Assembly: GCF_000685155.1 (NCBI RefSeq)
Contig: NZ_JMIY01000005.1
Location: 218,780-282,779 of the forward strand
Direction of reading: 5' to 3'
DNA from: Candidatus Methanoperedens nitratireducens
Lineage (GTDB): Archaea > Halobacteriota > Methanosarcinia > Methanosarcinales > Methanoperedenaceae
Length of the DNA: 64,000 nt
The notes below the pieces were generated by a model. The model ran no database searches. It was not told where the DNA came from and saw only the letters and a list, made by a program, of their open reading frames with translations. The position numbers and the translations under genes are program-made. Shown here piece after piece: positions 17,980-27,236 of the stretch. Numbering within the stretch: position 1 is the first letter of the stretch; every line of letters starts with the position of its first letter.

Positions 17980-19569
17980 ATGAATCTAAGACAACCAAAT
18001 GCGAATGAAGCGACGCAAACCTTTAATCGCTCAAAGAGTGTATCTCCGATGTCAGGATTATGCACTCGGTGTGTAGACGGATGCCGCGGAAACTGCGAAA
18101 TCTTCAAGTCCTCATTCAGGGGACGGGAAGTGATCTATCCCGGGCCTTTTGGTACCATAACCGCTGGCGCAGATAAGAACTATCCTGTAGATTACTCACA
18201 TCTGAACATACAGGGCTATGCAGTCGGTGCCTGGGGACTTCCTGAAGGGGAAGAGCCAAACCCTGATACGGCTATCTTCCCGAGGGTTGATACACAGACC
18301 GAGTATGGCTGGGAGAAGAAAATCCGCATGAAAGTGCCGATCTTCACGGGCGCGCTCGGTTCAACTGAGATCGCAAGGAAGAACTGGGAGCACTTCGCAG
18401 CCGGAGCTGCAATCTCAGGGATCACGCTTGTATGTGGAGAGAACGTGTGCGGTATAGATCCAGGACTTGTACTTGATAGCAACAAAAAGATCAAGATGTC
18501 TCCTGAGATGGATCGCAGGATAGAGACATATAAGAAGTACCACCAGGGCTACGGTGAGATCCTTGTCCAGATGAATGTAGAAGATACAAGACTTGGCGTG
18601 GCTGAATATGTATCATCAAAACATAATCTTGATACAATCGAGCTTAAATGGGGACAGGGCGCAAAATGCATAGGCGGTGAAATAAAGGTCAACAGCATAG
18701 AACGTGCAGTCGAACTCAAAAAACGCGGGTACATCGTCACACCAGACCCTGAGAACCAGGCAATAAAGGCTGCATATAAGGACGGAGCGATAAAGGAGTT
18801 TGAACGGCATTCAAGACTTGGCTTTGTCACAAAAGAAGGATTCTTAGAAGAAGTTGATCGGTTACACGATCTTGGATTTAAGCGTGTCACTCTGAAGACA
18901 GGAGCTTATTCCATGGTTGAGGCTGCAATGGCATTAAAATACTGCTCTGAGGCAAAAATAGATTTGCTCACATTCGACGGTGCGCCTGGCGGAACAGGTA
19001 TGAGTCCCTGGCCTATGATGGAAGAATGGGGTATCCCGACGTTCTACTTGCAATCACTGGTCTATGAGTTCGCTGAGAAGTTGAGCAGAAGAGGCATGAG
19101 AGTACCTGACCTTGCCATGGCAGGCGGGTTCTCAAGTGAAGACGGAGTGTATAAAGCACTGGCTATGGGCGCGCCGTATGTTAAGGCCGTATGCATGGGA
19201 AGGGCATTGATGATACCCGGATTCGTTGGCAAGAATATTGGTAAATGGATACAGGAGAATGATCTGCCAAAGACAGTCGCAGAGTATGGAAGAAAGCCGG
19301 AGGAGATCTTCGTCTGCTATGAGGAACTTGCCCAGCGCTTCGGTAATGAGATGAAGAACATACCGCTCGGTGCACTTGGCATATACACGTATGCCCAGAA
19401 GTTCAGGACAGGGCTGCAGCAACTGATGGCTGGTTCACGAAGGTTCAGGGTCTCAACTATCGGGCGCCAGGATATCATGGCACTGACAGAAGAGGCCTCG
19501 AAGATATCTGGCATACCCTATGTGATGAATGCATACAGGGAGACGGCAGAAGCGATACTGGATGAGTGA
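17980..19569 (+). CDS. Second glutamate synthase FMN-domain protein
   Basis: 529 aa, clearly paralogous along its whole length to the protein at 13021-14598 (shared CVDGCRGNCEIFKS cysteine segment, LKWGQGAKCIGGEIKV, DGAPGGTGMSPWPMM, MAGGFSSEDGVYKALAMG). ATG follows TTGGAGGAAAA. It is transcribed away from the Nuo-like genes but shares their control region. Probably a ferredoxin- or NADH-linked glutamate synthase component; which paralogue carries which role is unknown. Confidence 0.85.
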   Translation: MNLRQPNANEATQTFNRSKSVSPMSGLCTRCVDGCRGNCEIFKSSFRGREVIYPGPFGTITAGADKNYPVDYSHLNIQGYAVGAWGLPEGEEPNPDTAIFPRVDTQTEYGWEKKIRMKVPIFTGALGSTEIARKNWEHFAAGAAISGITLVCGENVCGIDPGLVLDSNKKIKMSPEMDRRIETYKKYHQGYGEILVQMNVEDTRLGVAEYVSSKHNLDTIELKWGQGAKCIGGEIKVNSIERAVELKKRGYIVTPDPENQAIKAAYKDGAIKEFERHSRLGFVTKEGFLEEVDRLHDLGFKRVTLKTGAYSMVEAAMALKYCSEAKIDLLTFDGAPGGTGMSPWPMMEEWGIPTFYLQSLVYEFAEKLSRRGMRVPDLAMAGGFSSEDGVYKALAMGAPYVKAVCMGRALMIPGFVGKNIGKWIQENDLPKTVAEYGRKPEEIFVCYEELAQRFGNEMKNIPLGALGIYTYAQKFRTGLQQLMAGSRRFRVSTIGRQDIMALTEEASKISGIPYVMNAYRETAEAILDE

Positions 19570-19587
19570 ATAAAATCATCCTCTGCT

Positions 19588-19621
19588 AAATCATTCTCTG
19601 CTGAGGCAGAGAATGATTTTT
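19588..19621 (+). terminator. Strong hairpin terminator
   Basis: A perfect 14-bp stem (AAATCATTCTCTGC with GCAGAGAATGATTT) and TGAG loop, running into a T tract, 19 bp after the glutamate synthase stop. Confidence 0.8.
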
Positions 19622-19728
19622 ATAATTAAAATTATATTAACCGCAGATGAATTCGGATAAAATCTGCGTGTATCTGCGTTTTCTTGTTCTTATATTTCTT
19701 GTGCCAGTAAAACGAGAAGCCAAAATAT

Positions 19729-20430
19729 CTACTCTTTCACACCTTTTTCCATCATTTCGCGTTTTTTCCTCAATGCCGTCATGCTGAACTTATAATAGCT
19801 ATAGATTATAAGAGCGGCGATAAGAAGGAATACCAGGAAATAGAGCAATGCCGCGGGAGCACCCTTGTGATAATAATTTACTTTTATTTCTTTATGCTCG
19901 GGATAGGGATTTTCCCAGATAAGCACTTCCCTGCCCCAGTCGTCAGTGATGATAGAGTCGGGTTCGGGAGACGTAATGCCTAAGAGCCTGGTACCTGTTG
20001 TGTAATCTACTGGTAAAACGATCCTGACACTTCCGTTCTTTGTCAGCGGACGGCTAAAACCCTGACCATCTGATTGTGTGAATGCTATAAACCCGGAAAA
20101 AGGTACGTCAAAATCAAAGCGTGCATAGGTTCTTCCAAAGCTTGTCTCTTTAGATACATTAAATATGACATCATTTCCTGAACTATCTACTACAACTGGA
20201 CTCCTGAAATTCATCTCCCCGCTATCCTCGACAGGGATTTTTACTTCAGTTGCATTGGTAACACTATCTACTACCTGTATGACTGAGCGATTGAGATAAA
20301 AGATAGTGGTATTATCAAGACCTGGAAGTTCATACTCCTCCGGGCTCCCTGTTTTGATCTCAGAAGAAACACATCCTGCCGCAAGAACTGAGAGCAGAAT
20401 AACCAGAATCAGAATTCGACCTGATCTCAT
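19729..20430 (-). CDS. Lipoprotein with C-terminal membrane anchor (DUF5803-like)
   Basis: 233 aa. Signal peptide with lipobox (LILVILLSVLAAGC), a mainly beta extracellular domain, one transmembrane helix near residue 195-218 (ALLYFLVFLLIAALIIYSYY) and a short basic cytoplasmic tail. The layout resembles the archaeal DUF5803 family. Its ATG overlaps the stop of the aconitase gene (ATGA), so it is co-transcribed with it. Function unknown. Confidence 0.7.
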   Translation of the reverse strand: MRSGRILILVILLSVLAAGCVSSEIKTGSPEEYELPGLDNTTIFYLNRSVIQVVDSVTNATEVKIPVEDSGEMNFRSPVVVDSSGNDVIFNVSKETSFGRTYARFDFDVPFSGFIAFTQSDGQGFSRPLTKNGSVRIVLPVDYTTGTRLLGITSPEPDSIITDDWGREVLIWENPYPEHKEIKVNYYHKGAPAALLYFLVFLLIAALIIYSYYKFSMTALRKKREMMEKGVKE

Positions 20431-22904
20431 TGTTGCACCAGTATGATATCCGGTTCGATCCGCAGCAAATATTCCTCCATTGCAGGGATCCTCCCGAGCG
20501 CTGCTGTAACTGCGGCAAGTACAGAAGAGCCGAGATAGACTTTCGCATTTTTTCCCAGACGATTATCAAAATTGCGTGTGGATGTTGAGAACACGACTGA
20601 ATTATCAGCCACCCTTGCCTGATTTCCCATGCAGAGGCTACACCCCGGGATCTCGATTCTGGCTCCAAGAGCCCTTAATACAGAATACTCCCCGCTCTCA
20701 CTGAGCCGCTTCTCAATAAGCCTGGTTGGCGGAGCTATCCACAGTTTTGATAGTATCTTCCCTTCTTTGCCGATTATCCTGGCAGCCGATTGGAAATGAT
20801 CAATCTCTGTCATGCAGGAACCTATGAAGACCTCATTTATTTTCTCCCCTTCTACTTCAAAGAGCGGTCTTATATAATCAGGGTCATTCGGACACGCAAG
20901 CAGAGGTTGTGTTATCTCTGATAGATCGATCTCTATGATATCTGCGTATTCCGCATCCTCATCTGCTCTGAGCAGACCCGGGTTTGAAAGCCATTCTTCC
21001 ATTGCACTGATCCTGTTCTTAAGTGCTCTTGATGCGTATCCTTCATCTACCAGTGAGCTTAGAATGGATATACTTTCTCTGAGATACTGCGCAACCTTAT
21101 CCTGTGACAGGGCTATGACAGCAGCCTCGGCTGAGCGCTCGGCTGAGGCATTCGTAAGTTCAAAAGCCTGCTCTACCGTAAGATCAAGACCCTCAATCTC
21201 CAGGATTTTTCCATTGAAGATATTCTTCTTGTTCTTCTTATCAAGTGTAAGTTTTCCAGATCTTAGTGAAAAATAAGGGATAGCGTTGATAACATCGCGT
21301 AAAAAGATACCCTTTTTGAGTTTCCCTCTGAATCTAACAAGTACGCTCTCTGGCATATCAAGCGGCATTATGCCAAGTGACGCAGCAAATGCAACAAGCC
21401 CGCTTCCTGCAGGAAAAGAGATCCCGATAGGGAAACGTGTATGACTGTCGCCCCCTGTCCCGACGGTATCGGGCAGGATCATGCGGTTTAACCATGAATG
21501 GATTATGCCATCACCTGGCTTGAGTACCACGCCGCCCCTGTCCTTGAAAAACTGGGCGAGTTCTTTGTGCATTATTCTATCATCAGGTGTGGGATAAGCT
21601 GCTGTATGGCAGAAGGACTGCATGACCAGAGGTGCCTGGAATTCCAGGCAGACAAGTTCTTTTATCTCATCCGCGGTCATCGGGCCTGTTGTATCCTGGG
21701 ACCCTACTGTGGTGATTTTGGGAGTACATGATTGCCCCGGCCTCACCCCGGGAAGACCGCACGCCCTTCCAACAATCTTCTGTGCAAGGGTGTATCCTCT
21801 GCTTGAGGTATCAGGTTCTCTGTGTTTCAGGAACAACTCTTTATTTACGGTCAGACCCAGCGCATCCTGTGCTCTCCCTGTAAGCTCTCTTCCGATTATG
21901 AGAAGAAGCCTGCCCCCTGCCCTGTACTCATCAGGAAGCGTTTCAGGTTCGAGGCTAAATGCTGTTACTTCATGCCCGTTCTCATCAAGTATCCTGCCAT
22001 GAGTGAAATCTATCGTGATAACCATACCGCTTTTTATGCCTGATACATCGCACCTGATAGGGATGGCACCGCTGTCGCGTGCTGTATTAAAGAAAATAGG
22101 TGCGATCTGGCTTCCCAGAGTAACACCGCCTCTGCGTTTATTCGGGACTCCCGGGATATCTTCACCTATCCACCACATAAGAGAATTCATGGCCGATTTC
22201 CTGCTGCTCCCTGTTCCGACCACATCTGCAACAAAAGCAACCGGATATCCTTTCTTTTTAAGTTCCCCGATCTCAAGAAGTGCCCCAGGATAGCGTGATT
22301 CAAGCATAGAAAGTGCATGGAGCGGAATATCAGCCCGTGTTCCTGCACGGGATGCGGGAGAGAGGTCATCCGTGTTGACCTCACCCGGGACCTTAAAGAC
22401 CGCCACTTTTAAGGAATCATGAAATCCGGGACTTTCTGTGAACCACTCTGCCTGTGCCCAGCTCTTAAGAACCCTCTTAGCCCGCGGATTTGTCACTGCA
22501 AGCTCCCTTATCCTGTCAAAGAAGCCGAATATGAGTATTGTACTGGAAAGTGCACAGGCGGCAGCGTCACCAAGCTCATTATCTTCAAGCAACTCTATCA
22601 GGGTCTCGATATTGTACCCACCTCTCATCTTCCCCAGCATCCCGACAGCATCAGAGGGAGAGAGTATCTCTGATGATCTCTCGCGAAGTGCGATGCTTCT
22701 TAGAAGCTTTGCCTTCTCAAGCGCGGCAGGGTCCACACCCGATGGAATGTGTTCTTTTAGCAGTTTCAGGATGAATCCTTCTCTGCCTGCTGGCGGATTG
22801 AGTACAAGTTCAGATAGCGCTTTTACCTGCTCTGCATTCAGGGGAAGGGGAGGGATTCCCGGTTTCTGCCTCTCTGTTATGTGTTCCTGATAAGATTCAA
22901 GCAT
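20427..22904 (-). CDS. acnB: Aconitate hydratase B
   Basis: 825 aa from ATG 22904 (MLESYQEH aligns with the usual AcnB N-terminus; a GTG 12 bp upstream is less likely). Family features: the N-terminal HEAT-like domain, FKVPGEVNTDDLSPA, GSQDTTGPMTADE, VMQSFCHTAAYP, and the [4Fe-4S] ligand motif CSLCMGNQARV. It interconverts citrate and isocitrate. AcnB is a bacterial-type enzyme, so transfer from bacteria at some time is likely. The left provirus junction lies only 30 bp upstream of its start, replacing whatever promoter lay there. Confidence 0.97.
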   Translation of the reverse strand: MLESYQEHITERQKPGIPPLPLNAEQVKALSELVLNPPAGREGFILKLLKEHIPSGVDPAALEKAKLLRSIALRERSSEILSPSDAVGMLGKMRGGYNIETLIELLEDNELGDAAACALSSTILIFGFFDRIRELAVTNPRAKRVLKSWAQAEWFTESPGFHDSLKVAVFKVPGEVNTDDLSPASRAGTRADIPLHALSMLESRYPGALLEIGELKKKGYPVAFVADVVGTGSSRKSAMNSLMWWIGEDIPGVPNKRRGGVTLGSQIAPIFFNTARDSGAIPIRCDVSGIKSGMVITIDFTHGRILDENGHEVTAFSLEPETLPDEYRAGGRLLLIIGRELTGRAQDALGLTVNKELFLKHREPDTSSRGYTLAQKIVGRACGLPGVRPGQSCTPKITTVGSQDTTGPMTADEIKELVCLEFQAPLVMQSFCHTAAYPTPDDRIMHKELAQFFKDRGGVVLKPGDGIIHSWLNRMILPDTVGTGGDSHTRFPIGISFPAGSGLVAFAASLGIMPLDMPESVLVRFRGKLKKGIFLRDVINAIPYFSLRSGKLTLDKKNKKNIFNGKILEIEGLDLTVEQAFELTNASAERSAEAAVIALSQDKVAQYLRESISILSSLVDEGYASRALKNRISAMEEWLSNPGLLRADEDAEYADIIEIDLSEITQPLLACPNDPDYIRPLFEVEGEKINEVFIGSCMTEIDHFQSAARIIGKEGKILSKLWIAPPTRLIEKRLSESGEYSVLRALGARIEIPGCSLCMGNQARVADNSVVFSTSTRNFDNRLGKNAKVYLGSSVLAAVTAALGRIPAMEEYLLRIEPDIILVQQ

Positions 22905-22933
22905 TAATGTAATCACGCTTTCATAAAAGGAGA

Positions 22934-22946
22934 TTATGTTCTATTA
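22934..22946. repeat. Left attachment site core (attL)
   Basis: TTATGTTCTATTA, identical to 60815-60827, which lies 70 bp beyond the integrase start. A chance 13-mer match between two such short boundary intervals is unlikely. Confidence 0.75.
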
Positions 22947-23018
22947 GCCCTACAATTTTGTTAAGTTTATTCATGTTTTTTTAATTTGACAATAAGATTA
23001 TGCACGCTTAATATTTAA

Positions 23019-23054
23019 GCCTGATTACTCAGGCAGAATATTTCCTGGAGAATA
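23019..23054. promoter_or_regulatory. Hairpin and 16-bp viral operator upstream of the zincin gene
   Basis: GCCTGATTACTCAGGC (23019-23034) is a 6-bp inverted repeat. It is followed by TATTTCCTGGAGAATA (23039-23054), one of three copies of a symmetric 16-bp motif TATTTYCY/RGRRAATA in the provirus. The operator abuts the TATA stretch TTAAATATATATATA (23056-23070). Confidence 0.65.
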
Positions 23055-23055
23055 C

Positions 23056-23070
23056 TTAAATATATATATA
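23056..23070 (+). promoter_or_regulatory. TATA box of the zincin gene
   Basis: TTAAATATATATATA lies 30-44 nt upstream of ATG 23100, predicting a transcript with a very short leader. Confidence 0.65.
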
Positions 23071-23099
23071 CCCGGACTTAATAGATTAATGTGGTGATT

Positions 23100-23555
23100 A
23101 TGAGCAGTATGTGGCTTGTCATGTTGATTGTATCTCTTTCTTTAGTTGCAGCATTGACCCTCACAATATCTGCTCTCACGGTTGAACAGGATCATGAAAA
23201 ATCGTATCAGAAGGAGATCAAAATCGCTTTGAGCAATACTGATATCTCAGATTATATCCGGTCTGTTGAGGTCTTGCCCCCTGAGCAGCTGCAGGAAAAG
23301 TGCGGTAGTCTCAATCCTAGTCTTTTAGGTTGTACTGTCTCTATGTTCAACGATACTACAGACGAATTTGAGTATGCAAAGATATACCTCTCTGATTTTG
23401 CGAATTACCTCGGGTGCAAGACGTTCAGCCGCGTGTTGTATCATGAGATCGGACATATGGATTACTCTTACTATTATGGTTCAGGTGGTAACGAATCTGT
23501 AAGGGAGCGGGCTGCTGATGACTATGCAGACCGTTTTGTAGTGGATATGTGTTAA
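23100..23555 (+). CDS. Membrane-anchored zincin-like metalloprotease (151 aa)
   Basis: ATG 23100 is preceded by GGTGATT. One N-terminal transmembrane helix (WLVMLIVSLSLVAALTLTIS) is followed by a domain with the zinc-protease signature YHEIGHMDYSYYYG and a downstream ERAADDYADRF, where the Glu/Asp could be the third ligand. It lies inside the attachment repeats, so it belongs to the provirus and is transcribed towards the tail-fibre genes with its own promoter and operator. It could act on the cell envelope or be a cargo gene; the role is unproven. Confidence 0.65.
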   Translation: MSSMWLVMLIVSLSLVAALTLTISALTVEQDHEKSYQKEIKIALSNTDISDYIRSVEVLPPEQLQEKCGSLNPSLLGCTVSMFNDTTDEFEYAKIYLSDFANYLGCKTFSRVLYHEIGHMDYSYYYGSGGNESVRERAADDYADRFVVDMC

Positions 23556-24247
23556 GTTGTCGGTGGCAAAGTAACTGTCCCCGTCCCGCCGCCCCCATCA
23601 TTTTCGCAAAGTATATACATTGTTTTATCAAGGGTAATAGCTGTCTGTGCGCTGTAATCTCCAAACGCAATGTGAACTGTCCCGGAGGGTATCAATGCCA
23701 CAATACCGGCGTTGATTGTTTGTTTGGCTTGTGCCCATGATGAACCATTGTTCGCATCACTTCCAGCCAATTTAACATAAATATGATTTGAAGCATCACC
23801 ACCCATATGTAATGAATATATATCAGAAACACTACTAAATATAGTCCATGAAGATACTGCTGAATCAGAAGATATATCTCCGTATTTTTTATACACTGTC
23901 GCGGCGCTGCCCGTTGTAGTCCTGACCCATGGTTGTCCACCATTTTCTTCAACATAAACGCCTATATAATCTCCTAAATCAACAGGGATATATACATCAT
24001 TCGTAAAAGTATTTAATCCTGAATTTAATGATTTTAGCGCAGATTCTCCAACAAATTTCATTGTGGAACCGACGATTCTAAAAATCTTTAGCTTCGCTTT
24101 TCCTCCACCAAAAGGACCGACATGAACACACCAAGTTTTAATCGCACCGTCTCCAGAAATTGGAGTACGAGCGAATATAGATGTAGTCATATTAGTATAT
24201 CCGCCGGACCCACTATCGATACACGGATCTCCGCCACTTATCGTCAT
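23552..24247 (-). CDS. Tail-fibre or tip protein, beta-rich
   Basis: 231 aa at the end of the tail module. Residues 1-140 look like a beta-sandwich (alternating short hydrophobic strands, many Gly/Thr). The C-terminal part (HIYVKLAGSDANNGSSWAQA) is the typical start of a right-handed beta-helix domain, but it stops after about three turns, so the domain is short or truncated. The stop overlaps the stop of the convergent zincin gene (TTAA at 23552-23555). Probably host-recognition. Confidence 0.55.
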   Translation of the reverse strand: MTISGGDPCIDSGSGGYTNMTTSIFARTPISGDGAIKTWCVHVGPFGGGKAKLKIFRIVGSTMKFVGESALKSLNSGLNTFTNDVYIPVDLGDYIGVYVEENGGQPWVRTTTGSAATVYKKYGDISSDSAVSSWTIFSSVSDIYSLHMGGDASNHIYVKLAGSDANNGSSWAQAKQTINAGIVALIPSGTVHIAFGDYSAQTAITLDKTMYILCENDGGGGTGTVTLPPTT

Positions 24248-24248
24248 T

Positions 24249-25469
24249 TTATCCCACCACTATCTTTATTTTTTTACCGCTAGCTACGTGCAATTCCATA
24301 TCGCCTGCATTATTTTTGAGATACGTGTTCGAATCAGCAATGCCAATCTCTCCATTCACTTCCAATTTTCTACCGGGACTCGTTGTACCGATACCGACAT
24401 TGCCTCCGCTGTCTTGAAGGACAAGATTCATTCCAGTCTGGGTATTATAGTCATGTGCCAATATTCTTCCAAATCCGTATACTGTACCTGGTGCTTGCAG
24501 AAGAATAGCTTTCCTGTTAGCGCCCCCTCCGTTACTGACAATGAACCGTGCTCCTGTATCTTTTGCTACTTCAAGCGGTTCGTTTGGATTCGTTGTACCG
24601 ATACCGACATTGCCAGATGGATCGATCTTCATATGGGTTACACCTTTCGTTTCAAGTAACACACTGCCACCTGTACTATCAGCAGTTGATAAGTACAAGT
24701 TCCCGAGCTCGCAGAGAGCAACCATATCGTTGCCAGTCGTGTAAAGTTTACCCCTCCATGTACCGCTTTGTTTAAATTGTACTGCAGGATCGGTCTTTTC
24801 AATGGAAAGGTTGCCGGACATTATGTTACTACCGCTCAGATTCAGTTTTGCATTAAGTGCGTTCTGCAGATCCGTCTGATTGCTCAGCGTGCCGGTGATT
24901 GCACCCCACACAGCAGCGCCTGTGCCGATCTCCTGCCACAGATCGTTTCCCTTTCCGATATACAGCTTGTCAGTATCGGTAGCCCAGTATGTTGCCCCCT
25001 CCTCCGGGGTTGCTGACTTGGAAGCATCCAGTCCCCGGGGCAGTTTTAATCCGTATGCGAGATCCCAGACATTCACAGGCGACTGCGCTTTGGTCATGAA
25101 ACCGCCCACGCCGACGATATCAGACTTGCATAGCCCCTCATCATCAGTCACATAGTCCCAGTTCCTTCCAGTGATCATGCTCACGATAGACTTGTTTGTG
25201 CCCATTGAGAGATTCTGAAGCATCGTGTTATTTCCGCCGTATCTCCAGAGATAGTTACCCTCACCGCCGCCTGCGACGATCTCGACATCGTTGTAGTATG
25301 CTTTCCCGGTGCCGTATGTCCGCAGGTTGATATCCTTGTCAGGTGCAGCCGTGATATCAAGCCCGATCCGTGACATGATCCGATCAAGGATGAGCTCACG
25401 GTTGTTTTCCATGAACTTCAAGAATGCTTTTTCCAGCGCCTGCTGCTGTTCATTCGTGTAGGGTTCCAT
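24249..25469 (-). CDS. Tail fibre with GIGTT-type shaft repeats
   Basis: 406 aa. N-terminal helical segment (NEQQQALEKAFLKFMENN) likely attaches to the tail; the middle has DUF2793-like sequence (EEGATYWATDTDKLYIGKG); the C-terminal part has repeated GNVGIGTTNPNEPLEV / GNVGIGTTSPGRKLEV motifs common in phage fibres before an intramolecular chaperone or trimer tip. It overlaps the hub gene by 1 bp and precedes the tip gene. Confidence 0.78.
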   Translation of the reverse strand: MEPYTNEQQQALEKAFLKFMENNRELILDRIMSRIGLDITAAPDKDINLRTYGTGKAYYNDVEIVAGGGEGNYLWRYGGNNTMLQNLSMGTNKSIVSMITGRNWDYVTDDEGLCKSDIVGVGGFMTKAQSPVNVWDLAYGLKLPRGLDASKSATPEEGATYWATDTDKLYIGKGNDLWQEIGTGAAVWGAITGTLSNQTDLQNALNAKLNLSGSNIMSGNLSIEKTDPAVQFKQSGTWRGKLYTTGNDMVALCELGNLYLSTADSTGGSVLLETKGVTHMKIDPSGNVGIGTTNPNEPLEVAKDTGARFIVSNGGGANRKAILLQAPGTVYGFGRILAHDYNTQTGMNLVLQDSGGNVGIGTTSPGRKLEVNGEIGIADSNTYLKNNAGDMELHVASGKKIKIVVG

Positions 25470-26923
25470 TAGTCTTCATACTCCCAATCGTAGTTATATT
25501 GCTGAAGCGTAAGCGACTCATGCACTCCCTTGCCTGCAAAACGATATTCTTGACGAATACAGAAAAAGTCCGTGGCTGCTGCTGCCAGCTCATCATAGAT
25601 ATTCACAGTCTTGCCTATCAGGTCAGTGTAATCGATCCAGGAAGGTAGCAACTCAAACGATGCTGTAATCATAGGGGCATGGTACATACGAACCTGCTGG
25701 ATAGCATAATCGTCTGCATCGCCCTGTGTTGTGATATCGTTCTTCAGCAGCGCTTTTGCTTTCGTGCCGTAGTCGTTGATACTTTTTCCTGCAATCGCAA
25801 ACGTACATTCATCAACGGTGATCTTGCAGCCTGAGAAGCTGTTCACCTCGAAAGCTTTCACAGCGCCGCCGCTGAGTGTCGCAAAGCGGTTGTTTGAGAA
25901 ATGGAATCTTGTGGAATATGCAGGCACTTCCAGGAAGAATCGCTCGTGGATCTCTTCAGGTGGAACACCATCATCAGCGCCGTTGATCAGGACGTTACCT
26001 GTCTTGTCAGATCCTGTTGTGTTTTCTATCTTGATCCTCAGGTATCGCCTCTGTGCAGGCTGATTAGTCGCATAGAATTCTTCCGAGTTGGTAGGTATGC
26101 TGGTCTCTACAAGGATCTGTGTTGTAGCCTCCTGTCCTGGCACGGTCCTGTATAATTTGCTCTCAAGGCCGCCAGAGCCGTACACCCTGCATACGTTCAG
26201 CAGCCTTGAGTAATCTTTCTCTAATGTTTTAGGCGCTGCTAATTGAAAATTCTTGTATATCTTTGTTGCAGCTTGATCAGTGTTCACCATCTGCGGAATT
26301 ATGTAAATGTAAAATTCGCTTTGCAGTGCATCTATCTTTACAGCCCATTCCCCGATATGTACTGTCTCTTCGATATCTAAAACTTGCGTCAGGTCCTGCA
26401 GAGCTGCAAGGATGGTTTTGCCTGTATAGTCCCTGCTGATCTGTGTACCGAACAGACCCGCATCGTAGTAAGGCAGCTTAGAAGTATCGTATTTGTAGAT
26501 CGCCTTTTTCGTGATACCGTAATCATTAGCGATTCGGCACAGGTCTGTGAAAATTGCATTTATTGTCTGATCTGTATAATCAGCGCCGTCATCTGGATCA
26601 AGTATAACGCCTGCAAGCTCTTTATCCCATGAAACTCCTGTTACTGAAAAGTTACTTTTGTTGTTGCCTTTGAAGCGGTAATCAGGATCTCGGATGAAGC
26701 CATCGAAGATCTTCGTAGAATTTGCATATAAGCGCACAGGCCGGATCTTCTGAAGCTCTGTATCCAGCGAAGAGCGCTTACTCTCTATTCGCAGCATATC
26801 GCCTGCGAAAATATCCCTCTGGAGAGTAATTATTGCGGAGCGCTGGCTGTCGTAGACTGATGAATAAGAGCCTGAGCCGAAGCCGTCAGGGCTTTTTACA
26901 TATACCTGCAGATCAACTGACAT
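25469..26923 (-). CDS. Tail hub / baseplate protein (siphovirus gp37-like)
   Basis: 484 aa in the position of the tail-associated hub protein, after the tape measure. The N-terminal region (RDIFAGDMLRIESKRSSLDT...LYANSTKIFDGFIRDPDYRF) matches the common hub pattern where a field variable is defined on a beta barrel. Start codon lies about 25 nt after late promoter 1, so the mRNA is likely leaderless. Confidence 0.65.
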   Translation of the reverse strand: MSVDLQVYVKSPDGFGSGSYSSVYDSQRSAIITLQRDIFAGDMLRIESKRSSLDTELQKIRPVRLYANSTKIFDGFIRDPDYRFKGNNKSNFSVTGVSWDKELAGVILDPDDGADYTDQTINAIFTDLCRIANDYGITKKAIYKYDTSKLPYYDAGLFGTQISRDYTGKTILAALQDLTQVLDIEETVHIGEWAVKIDALQSEFYIYIIPQMVNTDQAATKIYKNFQLAAPKTLEKDYSRLLNVCRVYGSGGLESKLYRTVPGQEATTQILVETSIPTNSEEFYATNQPAQRRYLRIKIENTTGSDKTGNVLINGADDGVPPEEIHERFFLEVPAYSTRFHFSNNRFATLSGGAVKAFEVNSFSGCKITVDECTFAIAGKSINDYGTKAKALLKNDITTQGDADDYAIQQVRMYHAPMITASFELLPSWIDYTDLIGKTVNIYDELAAAATDFFCIRQEYRFAGKGVHESLTLQQYNYDWEYED

Positions 26924-26946
26924 TGTTTAAGATATTCGCCTGTCAG

Positions 26947-26964
26947 TTTAAAAAGCTGAAAAAG
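26947..26964 (-). promoter_or_regulatory. Viral late promoter, copy 1
   Basis: CTTTTTCAGCTTTTTAAA on the minus strand, about 25 nt before the hub gene start. One of six copies of the CTTTTTTCAGCTTTATA-like element. Confidence 0.7.
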
Positions 26965-26976
26965 AATATTATGGGT

Positions 26977-26992
26977 TATTTTCCAGGAAATA
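26977..26992. promoter_or_regulatory. 16-bp viral operator, copy 2
   Basis: TATTTTCCAGGAAATA, matching the symmetric motif also at 23039 and 40661. It lies between the divergent late promoter 1 and the + strand promoter of the small membrane gene at 27033. Confidence 0.65.
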
Positions 26993-27000
26993 ATGCAAAA

Positions 27001-27012
27001 TTATATATATGA
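27001..27012 (+). promoter_or_regulatory. TATA box of the small membrane gene
   Basis: TTATATATATGA, 21-32 nt before ATG 27033, implies a leaderless transcript. Confidence 0.6.
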
Positions 27013-27032
27013 TAAATAATTTAATATAGAGC

Positions 27033-27236
27033 ATGGAACAGAAAGATGTTGAATTGGTTGAAGCAATCCCATTCCCATGGATTATAGTGCCTATAGTTTT
27101 TGGAATCCCTGGCGGGATCACTGCCTATCTCGCAACTCATGATAGAGATCCTGAACAGGCCCGCGTAATGCTTGAAACAGGGACTGGAATATCTTTTCTC
27201 TGGCTCTTTTTCATTGTGGTGTGGTATTTCTTCTAA
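27033..27236 (+). CDS. Small two-helix membrane protein (67 aa), own promoter
   Basis: Opposite in strand to the surrounding tail genes, with its own TATA box and the 16-bp operator upstream. Two hydrophobic helices (WIIVPIVFGIPGGITAYLA and ISFLWLFFIVVWYFF) flank a polar loop. The stop overlaps the tape-measure stop. Independent, operator-linked expression suggests a lysogenic cargo gene such as a superinfection-exclusion protein, but this is a guess. Confidence 0.6.
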   Translation: MEQKDVELVEAIPFPWIIVPIVFGIPGGITAYLATHDRDPEQARVMLETGTGISFLWLFFIVVWYFF

